This document shows positions 1 to 6,505 of a stretch of DNA of 21,437 bases, piece by piece. The notes below the pieces were generated by a model. The model ran no database searches, was not told the origin of the DNA, and worked only from the letters and a program-made list of their open reading frames with translations. The position numbers were made by a program, and so were the translations under genes. Within the stretch, counting starts at the first letter, position 1. Every line of letters starts with the position of its first letter. This stretch comes from CAYFMP01 sp964344215 (GTDB lineage: Bacteria > Pseudomonadota > Alphaproteobacteria > Rhodospirillales > Casp-alpha2), in assembly GCA_964344215.1 (NCBI GenBank), contig CAYFMP010000065.1:1-21437 (forward strand), written 5' to 3'.

Positions 1-11
1 CCGCATAAACG

Positions 12-35
12 AAATCCCGTCAAACCGCGGGCTTT
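12..35 (-). terminator. weak terminator-like hairpin after the hydrolase gene
   Basis: Read on the minus strand, an AAAGCCCG arm and a CGGGATTT arm pair with one G-A mismatch around an 8-base loop, and the T-rich run CGTTTATG follows. It lies 15 bases beyond the stop codon of the minus-strand hydrolase. The GC core is only 4 bp, so this is a tentative intrinsic terminator judged by eye. Confidence 0.3.
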
Positions 36-50
36 CATGAAATATCCAGG

Positions 51-830
51 CTAGGTCCGTTCGAGGTCGTCGAGCAACGCTGTCACGATGCGCCGGAGTC
101 GGTCCAGGTCGGGACCTTCCGACAAGCGGTGATCACCGTCCTTGACGAAGGCCATTTCGACGTCCGTCGAGCGCAGCTTTTCGGCCAGGACCAGGCTGGT
201 CCGCCACGGCACGTCCTCGTCGTTCATGCCGTGGATCAGGCGGACCGGAACATCCAACGCGATGTCAGCGCGCAACAGCAGGTGCTCCCGCCCGTCGTCA
301 ATCAACGCCTTGGTGACGATGTAGGGCTCGCCATCGTCGTAGCAGTTGGGTAAGTGGACGCAGCCATCGCGCTCCATCTCCTTTTTCTGGGCCGGCGTCA
401 GTTCGCCGGCGATCAAGTCCTCGGTGAAGTCGGGGGCGGCGGCGATACCGATGAGTCCGGCGATGCGTTCGGCGCGGGCCAGGGCGGCCAGCAACATGAT
501 CCAGCCGCCCATCGAGGAACCGACCAAAACCTGCGGACCGTCGCTCAGCCTATCGAGCGCAAACACCGCATCGTCCGCCCAGGCGCCGATGGTGCCATCC
601 TCGAAGGCGCCCGACGACGCCCCGTGACCGGTATAATCGAAGCGCAGAAAGGCCTGTCCGCGCTCGGCACACAGGGCTTCCATTGCCAGCGCCTTGCCGC
701 CCGTCATGTCCGACTTGAACCCGGTCAGGAAGACCACGCCGGGCGACTTGCCCTGGCGCCGGTGGTAAGCAATAGTCGCGCCGCCTTCCCGTGTTACACT
801 CTGGGGTACGGAGTCCGGGGAATTGGTCAT
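51..830 (-). CDS. alpha/beta hydrolase, ABHD10-like serine esterase/thioesterase
   Basis: A 259-residue alpha/beta hydrolase. The nucleophile elbow is GSSMGG with Ser106, the acid is probably Asp204 in HGMNDEDVPW, and the catalytic His is His234 in GDHR; the oxyanion segment is FLTGFKSDMTG (34-44). The stretches FDYTGHG, GPQVLVGSSMGGW and STDVEM resemble, from memory, human mitochondrial ABHD10, a depalmitoylating thioesterase and acyl-glucuronide esterase, so hydrolysis of an acyl ester or thioester is likely; the bacterial substrate is unknown. There is no signal peptide or membrane segment, so it is probably cytosolic. I chose the ATG at 828-830 because it opens the conserved fold; the reading frame stays open further upstream, but only as a shadow of the glycosyltransferase gene. 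It is divergent from that gene with only 15 bases between the chosen starts. Confidence 0.88.
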   Translation of the reverse strand: MTNSPDSVPQSVTREGGATIAYHRRQGKSPGVVFLTGFKSDMTGGKALAMEALCAERGQAFLRFDYTGHGASSGAFEDGTIGAWADDAVFALDRLSDGPQVLVGSSMGGWIMLLAALARAERIAGLIGIAAAPDFTEDLIAGELTPAQKKEMERDGCVHLPNCYDDGEPYIVTKALIDDGREHLLLRADIALDVPVRLIHGMNDEDVPWRTSLVLAEKLRSTDVEMAFVKDGDHRLSEGPDLDRLRRIVTALLDDLERT

Positions 831-845
831 GGCAGGCTCGGGATC

Positions 846-2087
846 ATGAACGAGAGCGCGAAGGATACCATCAACCCGACGCCGGAGGAACGACGCAGCG
901 GCGATGAAACGGAGTTGCCCGAAGACGAGCCGACCCGCATGGCGACCGTGCTTCAGGTGGTGCCGGAACTGGGTAGCGGTGGCGGCGTCGAGCGCGGCAC
1001 CGTGGAAATCGCTCAGGCCATCGTCGAAGCCGGCGGCCGCGCCATCGTCGCCTCGGCCGGCGGCGCCAAGGCTTACGAACTGACCCGCGTTCGGGCCGAG
1101 CACGTGATCCTGCCGTTGAATTCCAAGAACCCGCTGGTCATACGCGCCAATATCGATCGCCTCGCCAAGCTCATCGAGGAGCAGAACGTCGATATCGTCC
1201 ACGCCCGGTCCCGGGCGCCGGCCTGGAGCGCCTATTTCGCCGCCAAACAGACCGGGCGACCCTTTGTCACCACTTTTCACGGCACCTATTCGACCGGCGG
1301 CTATCTGAAGCGCAAATACAACTCGGTGATGACCCTCGGCGACAGGGTGATCGCCATTTCCGCCTTCATCGCCGGTCACGTGCGGCGCGTTTACGGGGTG
1401 CCGACATCCAAAATCAGGACCATTCACCGCGGTGTCGACTTGGCCCGTTTCGACCCACAGAAAGTGAGCGCCGAACGAGTCGCCTCGCTTGCCGCCGATT
1501 GGCGGCTGCCGGACGGCGTGCCCATCGTCATGTTACCGGGACGGCTGACCCGCTGGAAAGGCCAGACCGTGTTCATCGACGCCATCGCCAAGCTCGGCCG
1601 CCGCGATATCCGTTGCTTGCTCGTCGGCGGCGACCAGGGCCGCGAGGACTACCGCCGCGAACTCGAAGGACTGGTCACTCGGCACGGCATGGGCGAGGTC
1701 ATTCGCATCGTCGACCATTGCGACGACATGCCGGCCGCCTACATGCTGACCGATGTAGTGATTTCCGCCTCGACCGATCCCGAGGCGTTCGGGCGGGTGA
1801 TCATCGAAGCCCAGGCGCTGGGCCGGCCGGTTATCGCCACCGATCACGGCGGCGCCCGCGAGACCATCGTCGAAGACGAGACCGGCTGGCTGGTACCGCC
1901 GGGTGACAGCGAGGCGTTGGCGGCGACCCTGGAGAAAGTTCTCTCGCTGAGCGAAGCCGAGCGTACCGAACTGGCGGCAAAAGGCGTCGCTCGGGTGCGT
2001 GAGAAGTTCTCCAAACAGGACATGTGCGCCAAGACGCTGGAGGTCTACAACGAAATCCTGCGTGAGAAAGCGGACCCAACGGCGTGA
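846..2087 (+). CDS. glycosyltransferase family 4 (GT-B fold)
   Basis: A 413-residue retaining GT4 glycosyltransferase that would move a sugar from a nucleotide-sugar donor to a surface-glycan or lipopolysaccharide acceptor. The acceptor-side domain starts at VLQVVPELGSGGGVERG (35-51), with HARSRAPAWSAY (119-130) and FVTTFHGTY (140-148). The donor domain holds LPGRLTRWKGQ (230-240) and the E-x7-E motif Glu313-Glu321 in DPEAFGRVIIEA, followed by GGARE. The first 31 residues are acidic, low-complexity and outside the fold, so an ATG at 939 (382 residues) is an alternative start; neither start has a strong Shine-Dalgarno sequence. The stop overlaps the GTG start of the next gene (GTGA), implying coupled translation with the GT9 enzyme. 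Donor and acceptor cannot be told from the sequence. Confidence 0.9.
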   Translation: MNESAKDTINPTPEERRSGDETELPEDEPTRMATVLQVVPELGSGGGVERGTVEIAQAIVEAGGRAIVASAGGAKAYELTRVRAEHVILPLNSKNPLVIRANIDRLAKLIEEQNVDIVHARSRAPAWSAYFAAKQTGRPFVTTFHGTYSTGGYLKRKYNSVMTLGDRVIAISAFIAGHVRRVYGVPTSKIRTIHRGVDLARFDPQKVSAERVASLAADWRLPDGVPIVMLPGRLTRWKGQTVFIDAIAKLGRRDIRCLLVGGDQGREDYRRELEGLVTRHGMGEVIRIVDHCDDMPAAYMLTDVVISASTDPEAFGRVIIEAQALGRPVIATDHGGARETIVEDETGWLVPPGDSEALAATLEKVLSLSEAERTELAAKGVARVREKFSKQDMCAKTLEVYNEILREKADPTA

Positions 2088-3016
2088 GCGAGCGCATTCT
2101 GGTGATCAAGCTCGGCGCGCTCGGCGATTTCATCCAGGCCCTGGGTCCAATGGCCGCCGTTCGGCGTCATCACCAAGACGCCGCCATCACTCTCTTGACC
2201 ACGGCGCCCTATGCTGCGTTTGCCGAAGCGTCGGGTTACGCCGATACGGTATGGATCGACGACCGCCCGGGCGCGCTGGCCCTCGGCGGTTGGCTGACCC
2301 TGCGGCGCCGTCTTCGGTCCGGCAGTTTCCGTCGGGTATACGATCTTCAGACCTCGGACAGGAGCTGCCGCTATTTTCGCCTGTTCTGGCCGGGGCCGGC
2401 ACCGGAATGGTCGGGAATCGCCAAGGGCTGCTCTCACCCTCACGACAATCCGGACCGGGACCGCATGCACACCGTCGAGCGCCAGTCCGAGCAACTGCGT
2501 ATGGCCGGGGTCGAAGGCGTGCCGCCGCCCGATGTCGGTTGGGCGAGGAGCGACATCGAGCGGTTCGGCCTCGACCGTCCGTTCGCGCTGCTGGTGCCCG
2601 GCGGCGCCCGCCACCGATCGGACAAGCGCTGGCCGGCTCGGCGGTTCGCGGAATTGGCCGAAAGGCTTTCCGAATGCGTCATCCAACCGGTCTTGATCGG
2701 CGAGGCGGCGGACCGCGACGCCATTGCGTCGATCGCTGAAACCGTCGGCGACGCCGTCGATCTGAGCGGGCAGACGGACCTGTTCGATCTGGCTGAACTC
2801 GGCCGCCGGGCGGCGCTCGCCGTCGGCAACGACACCGGACCGATGCACCTGATCGCGGCGGCCGGCTGTCCCAGCGTAGTCCTTTTCTCCAACGCCTCCG
2901 ATCCGTCCCTATGCGGTCAGAGGGGACCGGTCGTCGGTGTACTCCGACGGCCCCGGTTGGACGATCTCGACATCGACGAGGTCATCGCCGAAACCGAACG
3001 CTTGGGGCGTCCTTGA
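2084..3016 (+). CDS. glycosyltransferase family 9 (heptosyltransferase-like)
   Basis: A 310-residue GT9 enzyme, the family of ADP-heptose:LPS heptosyltransferases. The N-terminal Rossmann half begins RILVIKLGALGDFIQALGP (4-22), the classic family signature. The C-terminal half has LLVPGGARHRSDKRWP (169-184), with the family Lys at 181, and GNDTGPMHLIAAAGCPSV (248-265), with the donor-binding Asp250. It starts with GTG inside the stop of the GT4 gene, so the two are co-translated and probably act on the same glycan, plausibly the LPS inner core. It has no signal peptide and is expected at the cytoplasmic face of the inner membrane. Whether the donor is a heptose or another sugar cannot be decided here. 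Confidence 0.9.
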   Translation: MSERILVIKLGALGDFIQALGPMAAVRRHHQDAAITLLTTAPYAAFAEASGYADTVWIDDRPGALALGGWLTLRRRLRSGSFRRVYDLQTSDRSCRYFRLFWPGPAPEWSGIAKGCSHPHDNPDRDRMHTVERQSEQLRMAGVEGVPPPDVGWARSDIERFGLDRPFALLVPGGARHRSDKRWPARRFAELAERLSECVIQPVLIGEAADRDAIASIAETVGDAVDLSGQTDLFDLAELGRRAALAVGNDTGPMHLIAAAGCPSVVLFSNASDPSLCGQRGPVVGVLRRPRLDDLDIDEVIAETERLGRP

Positions 3017-3040
3017 CAGGCAGCCGATTCGCTATACATT
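3013..3040 (+). promoter_or_regulatory. candidate sigma70-type promoter for thrS
   Basis: TTGACA (3013-3018) is a perfect -35 hexamer and overlaps the GT9 stop codon. The best-spaced -10 is TACATT (3035-3040) after 16 bases; TATACA (3033-3038) is nearer consensus but only 14 bases away. This would start a separate transcript for the translation cluster about 30 bases before the thrS ATG. It is a sequence match only. Confidence 0.45.
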
Positions 3041-3076
3041 TCGGCCGTTTTCGTCTTCCAATACTGATCCGGAACG

Positions 3077-5074
3077 ATGGTCGCCATTACCCTCCCGGAC
3101 GGCAACGTCCGCACATTCGACAAGCCGGTCAGCGGCGCCGATTTGGCGGCCGATATCGGCCCCGGTCTGGCCAAGGCCGCACTCGCCATTCGTCTGAACG
3201 GCGAGATCCGGGACCTGGCTACCGTGATCGAGGACGACGCCGAAGTTTCGATCGTCACGTCGAAGGACGAAGATGTGCTTGAACTGATCCGTCACGATGC
3301 CGCCCACGTCATGGCCGAGGCCGTCCAGGAACTGTTCCCCGGCACCCAGGTAACCATCGGCCCGGCCATCGAAAACGGATTCTATTATGATTTCGCTCGC
3401 AACGAACCGTTTACCCCGGACGACCTCGGGACCATCGAGGCCAAGATGCTCGAAATTATCGAGCGCGACGAACCTTTCGTGCGCGAGGTCTGGGACCGCG
3501 ACGCGGCCATCGCCACCTTCCGGGAGAAGGGCGAAGTCTACAAGGCCGAATTGATTGAGGATTTTCCCGACGGCGAGGAAATCGGCATCTACAGGCAGGG
3601 CGAGTGGTTCGACCTGTGCCGCGGTCCGCATCTGCCCAGCACCGGCCGCATCGGCAAGGCCTTCAAGTTGATGAAGTTGGCCGGCGCCTATTGGCGCGGC
3701 GATTCGAACAACGCCATGCTGCAGCGGATTTACGGAACCGCCTGGGCCGACGAGAAACAACTTAAAGCGCACCTGCATATGCTGGAGGAAGCGGAAAAGC
3801 GCGACCACCGGCGTTTGGGGCGCGAGATGGGATTGTTCCATCTGCAGGATGTCGCCATCGGCTCGGCGTTCTGGCACCCGAAGGGATGGACCCTGTACCG
3901 AACCGTCCAGGACTACATGCGCAAGCGTCTCGATGAAGGCGGTTATGTCGAGGTCAACACCCCGCAGCTGGTCGACCGGGCGCTGTGGGAGGACTCGGGA
4001 CACTGGGAGAAATTCCGCGAGAATATGTTCATCGCCGAGGTCGACGAAAGCCGCGGTGGCGGCGAGACCCACGCTGCGCCTGACCCCAGCGCCAGGCCTG
4101 GCGACGATGCGGCGACCCGGTTTCTGGCGTTGAAGCCCATGAACTGCCCGTGCCATGTGCAAATCTTCAAACAAGGCATCACCAGCTACCGCGACCTGCC
4201 GGTCCGTATGGCCGAATTTGGCTCCTGTCACCGCTACGAGCCGTCGGGCGCGCTGCATGGGCTGATGCGGGTTCGCGCCTTTACTCAGGACGATGCCCAC
4301 ATCTTCTGTACCGAAGATCAGATCGAAAGTGAAACGAAACGTTTCATCGACCTTTTGATGAGTATTTACAAAGACTTCGGATTCGAGGACGTGGTCGTCA
4401 AGTTCTCGGACCGGCCGGACGTGCGGGCCGGATCGGACGACACCTGGGATCGCGCCGAGAAGGCGCTGATGGATGCGACCACGGCAGCCGGCACCGAGGT
4501 CGAGCTGAACCCGGGCGAGGGCGCCTTCTACGGGCCGAAGTTGGAATTCGTGTTGAGGGACGCGATCGGCCGCGACTGGCAGTGCGGGACGCATCAGGTC
4601 GATTTCGTGTTGCCCGAACGGCTCGACGCCGCGTATGTCGGCGAGGACGGTGGTAAACACCGCCCTGTCATGCTGCACCGGGCGATTCTGGGGTCTTTCG
4701 AGCGTTTCATTGGCATCCTAATCGAGAACTATGCCGGACGCTTCCCTTTCTGGCTGGCTCCGCTGCAGGTTGTCGTCGCCACCATCACCGACGCCGCCGA
4801 CGACTATGCGAGGAAAGTCCTAGCTGCCTGCGAAGACGCCGGTCTCAGAGCGGAAGCCGACCTCCGCAACGAGAAGATCAATTACAAGGTTCGAGAACAC
4901 TCCCACGCCCACGTCCCGGTGATGCTGGTGGTCGGGCGGCGTGAGGCCGAGGACGGCACCGTCGCCGTGCGGCGCCTGGGTGGAAAAGACCAGGAAATTC
5001 TTGAACTTGAAGAGGCAACCGCTAGACTGCGGAACGAATCGGTCAGCCCGGCCGGCCTGCTTCAAGGGCGCTAG
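3077..5074 (+). CDS. thrS: threonyl-tRNA synthetase
   Basis: A full-length 665-residue class II synthetase that charges tRNA-Thr. In order: TGS domain (about 1-62), editing domain with the metal-site residues His73, His77 (HDAAH), Cys181 and His185 (CRGPH), catalytic core (about 245-545) and anticodon-binding domain (about 560-650). The catalytic zinc ligands are visible as Cys357 in NCPCH, His408 in DDAHIF and His534 in LHRAI. Motif 2 is near SCHRYEPSG (383-391) and motif 3 is GSFERFIGILIE (539-550). An acidic, Gly-rich insertion of about 20 residues (around 321-348) sits just before the first zinc ligand. The start matches the TGS domain, but the Shine-Dalgarno is weak (CCGGAA). It lies 60 bases after the GT9 gene and 53 before infC, opening the classical translation cluster. 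Confidence 0.97.
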   Translation: MVAITLPDGNVRTFDKPVSGADLAADIGPGLAKAALAIRLNGEIRDLATVIEDDAEVSIVTSKDEDVLELIRHDAAHVMAEAVQELFPGTQVTIGPAIENGFYYDFARNEPFTPDDLGTIEAKMLEIIERDEPFVREVWDRDAAIATFREKGEVYKAELIEDFPDGEEIGIYRQGEWFDLCRGPHLPSTGRIGKAFKLMKLAGAYWRGDSNNAMLQRIYGTAWADEKQLKAHLHMLEEAEKRDHRRLGREMGLFHLQDVAIGSAFWHPKGWTLYRTVQDYMRKRLDEGGYVEVNTPQLVDRALWEDSGHWEKFRENMFIAEVDESRGGGETHAAPDPSARPGDDAATRFLALKPMNCPCHVQIFKQGITSYRDLPVRMAEFGSCHRYEPSGALHGLMRVRAFTQDDAHIFCTEDQIESETKRFIDLLMSIYKDFGFEDVVVKFSDRPDVRAGSDDTWDRAEKALMDATTAAGTEVELNPGEGAFYGPKLEFVLRDAIGRDWQCGTHQVDFVLPERLDAAYVGEDGGKHRPVMLHRAILGSFERFIGILIENYAGRFPFWLAPLQVVVATITDAADDYARKVLAACEDAGLRAEADLRNEKINYKVREHSHAHVPVMLVVGRREAEDGTVAVRRLGGKDQEILELEEATARLRNESVSPAGLLQGR

Positions 5075-5114
5075 CGGGCGGGCCGCCGTAGGGCCAAGCG
5101 TCGTAACGAACGAG

Positions 5115-5130
5115 AGGAGATATTTCAATA
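5115..5130 (+). promoter_or_regulatory. Shine-Dalgarno and non-standard AUA start of infC
   Basis: AGGAGA (5115-5120) is followed by 7 bases and then ATA at 5128-5130, in frame with infC and opening the peptide ARRPMNQ. The first in-frame ATG at 5143 lies 22 bases from this ribosome site, too far. Ideal spacing plus the known IF3-type ARRP start point to AUA initiation. Rare start codons in infC are known to let IF3 repress its own translation. Confidence 0.75.
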
Positions 5131-5664
5131 GCGAGACGACCCATGAACCAGCCGCCGACCCGCCAGGGTCCGCGGGTGAATGATCAGATCGAGGCGCCCG
5201 AAGTTCGCGTTGTCGATGCCGATGGAGAGATGGTCGGCGTACTCCCCGTAGCAGAAGGAATCGAAATGGCCGACGAGGTCGGATTGGATCTGGTCGAGGT
5301 GTCCCCCAATGCGGAGCCGCCGGTCTGCAAGATTCTTGACTATGGGAAATACAAGTACGAAGAGCAGAAAAAAGCCAACGAGGCGCGCAAGAAGCAAAAG
5401 ACCATTGACGTCAAGGAGATCAAGATGCGCCCCGGTATCGACGAGCACGATTATCAGGTCAAGATGCGCAGTGTCAGGCGCTTTCTCGATGGCGGCGACA
5501 AGGTCAAGATGACCATCCGCTTCCGCGGCCGGGAGATGGCCCATCAGGAACTCGGCATGAAGGTGCTGGATCGGGTTCGCGAGGAAGTCGATGAACTGGC
5601 CAAGGTCGAACAGTTTCCGAAGACCGAAGGCCGCCTGATGACGATGGTAATTGCGCCCAAGTAA
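5128..5664 (+). CDS. infC: translation initiation factor IF-3
   Basis: IF-3 binds the 30S subunit, keeps the subunits apart and checks start codons and initiator tRNA. The N-terminal domain runs from GPRVNDQIEAPEVRVVD to the signature DLVEVSPNAEPPVCKILDYG; the linker is Lys-rich (KYEEQKKANEARKKQK), and the C-terminal domain has KEIKMRPGIDEHDY and VKMTIRFRGREMAH. The end, GRLMTMVIAPK, is canonical. From the proposed ATA start it has 178 residues; from the ATG at 5143 it has 173. I prefer the ATA because of the well-spaced AGGAGA and the ARRPMN start seen in related IF3s. It lies between thrS and rpmI as in many bacteria. Autoregulation through start-codon discrimination is known for IF3 in E. 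coli (AUU start) and is inferred here. Confidence 0.95.
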   Translation: MARRPMNQPPTRQGPRVNDQIEAPEVRVVDADGEMVGVLPVAEGIEMADEVGLDLVEVSPNAEPPVCKILDYGKYKYEEQKKANEARKKQKTIDVKEIKMRPGIDEHDYQVKMRSVRRFLDGGDKVKMTIRFRGREMAHQELGMKVLDRVREEVDELAKVEQFPKTEGRLMTMVIAPK

Positions 5665-5824
5665 CGCCTCTCCGTTTTCAAAGAGATAACCTCCGGGACA
5701 CCTTGCAATGGAGGCTGGCGAGCGCTATAAACCGCGCTTCTCGACGACGAGTGGTCCGGCGGGGCATGCCCAGCCGCTCGCAGGTTGACCTTGAAGAACA
5801 CGAACGAAATAGAAGGAAAACGAA
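5665..5824 (+). promoter_or_regulatory. structured leader between infC and rpmI (possible L20-type autoregulatory region)
   Basis: These 160 bases hold no convincing gene but can fold. AGCGC (5721-5725) pairs with GCGCT (5734-5738) around an 8-base loop. GCGAGCG (5718-5724) can instead pair over a long range with CGCTCGC (5775-5781), and GGGCATGCCC (5762-5771) is a perfect palindrome. In E. coli the L20 protein represses rpmI-rplT by binding a long-range structure in this position; mutually exclusive pairings here would fit such control, but this is inference. The Shine-Dalgarno GAAGGAAA lies directly upstream of the rpmI ATG. Confidence 0.4.
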
Positions 5825-6022
5825 ATGCCCAAGCTGAAGACCAAATCCAGCGCCAAGAAACGGTTCCGTCTGACTGGGTCGGGCAAAGTCCGGGCCAATG
5901 TCGCCTTCAAGCGCCACGGCATGCGCAAACGCCCGCAGAAGATGAAACGCCAGGCGCGCGGCACCATGATCCTGTGTGACGCCGACGCCCGTATCGTCAA
6001 GTCCTACATGCCGAACGCTTAA
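5825..6022 (+). CDS. rpmI: 50S ribosomal protein L35
   Basis: A 65-residue basic protein of the large ribosomal subunit. It starts MPKLKTKSSAKKRFRLTGSG and contains FKRHGMRKRPQKMKRQARG, the typical L35 pattern of Lys/Arg clusters; length is normal for the family. GAAGGAAA a few bases upstream supports the ATG. It is followed after 19 bases by rplT, and the pair is co-transcribed in essentially all bacteria. Any repression by L20 would act on the leader just upstream. Confidence 0.97.
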   Translation: MPKLKTKSSAKKRFRLTGSGKVRANVAFKRHGMRKRPQKMKRQARGTMILCDADARIVKSYMPNA

Positions 6023-6041
6023 AAGCCGGAGAACCGAACCC

Positions 6042-6407
6042 ATGGCAAGAGTGAAAAGGGGCGTGACCACCCACGCCCGGCACAAGAAAGTCATCAAACG
6101 GGCGCGCGGCTATCAGGGCCGTTCCAAGAACACGTTCCGGGCCGCCATCGAGCGGGTCGAGAAGGGATTACAGTACGCATACCGCGACCGCCGCAACCGC
6201 AAGCGCGCCTTTCGCAGCCTGTGGATCCAGCGTATCAACGCCGGCGCGCGCGAGCACGGGATGACCTATTCTCAGCTCATTAACGGATTGGGCAAGGCCG
6301 GGATCGAGATCGATCGCAAAGTGCTTTCCGATCTGGCGATCCGCGAGCCGGACGCGTTTAAGGCCTTGGTCGACCAAGCCCAGGCCGCTCTCGCCAAGTC
6401 CGCTTAA
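6042..6407 (+). CDS. rplT: 50S ribosomal protein L20
   Basis: A 121-residue large-subunit protein needed for early 50S assembly, binding 23S rRNA. The N-terminal arm MARVKRGVTTHARHKKVIKR, the GYQGRSKNTFR segment (about 24-34) and AYRDRRNRKRAFRSLWIQRI are diagnostic. The C-terminal half, with EIDRKVLSDLAIREPDAFKALV, is the part that in E. coli binds the operator RNA. The reading frame is open from 5976, but the ATG at 6042 matches the conserved N-terminus and length. It lies 19 bases after rpmI and 98 bases before pheS. Confidence 0.97.
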   Translation: MARVKRGVTTHARHKKVIKRARGYQGRSKNTFRAAIERVEKGLQYAYRDRRNRKRAFRSLWIQRINAGAREHGMTYSQLINGLGKAGIEIDRKVLSDLAIREPDAFKALVDQAQAALAKSA

Positions 6408-6414
6408 GAACGAC

Positions 6415-6428
6415 CGCCCGAACGGGCG
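6415..6428 (+). other. small GC hairpin downstream of rplT
   Basis: CGCCC pairs with GGGCG around a GAAC loop, starting 8 bases after the rplT stop. It has no T run, so alone it is not a convincing terminator. It may protect the rplT 3' end or pause RNA polymerase before the larger hairpin at 6446-6477. Confidence 0.4.
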
Positions 6429-6445
6429 TTGTAAGGAAGAACGGA

Positions 6446-6477
6446 AACGGGAGCCGCCGGCAGGGCAGGCTCCCGTT
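6446..6477 (+). terminator. terminator or attenuator hairpin between rplT and pheS
   Basis: AACGGGAGCC (6446-6455) pairs perfectly over 10 bp with GGCTCCCGTT (6468-6477) around a 12-base loop, followed by CGATTGTTTG. The tail is only moderately T-rich, so termination is probably partial. Since pheS has no obvious promoter of its own, a partial terminator would lower pheST transcript relative to the ribosomal protein genes. No Phe-rich leader peptide like E. coli pheM is visible. Confidence 0.5.
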
Positions 6478-6505
6478 CGATTGTTTGGGGGAAACGGACA
6501 AACCG

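Noticed and set aside
831..1427. Upstream extension of the ABHD10-like hydrolase to 458 residues
   Set aside because: The extension runs antisense through the GT4 gene, is low-complexity, and the fold begins at the ATG at 830.
3032..4678. 548-residue minus-strand open frame opposite thrS
   Set aside because: Its product has no recognisable domain and it lies entirely antisense to a clear ThrS; long antisense frames are common in GC-rich DNA.
6408..6505. pheM-like Phe-rich leader peptide before pheS
   Set aside because: No start codon followed by a short frame rich in TTC/TTT codons is present in the gap.
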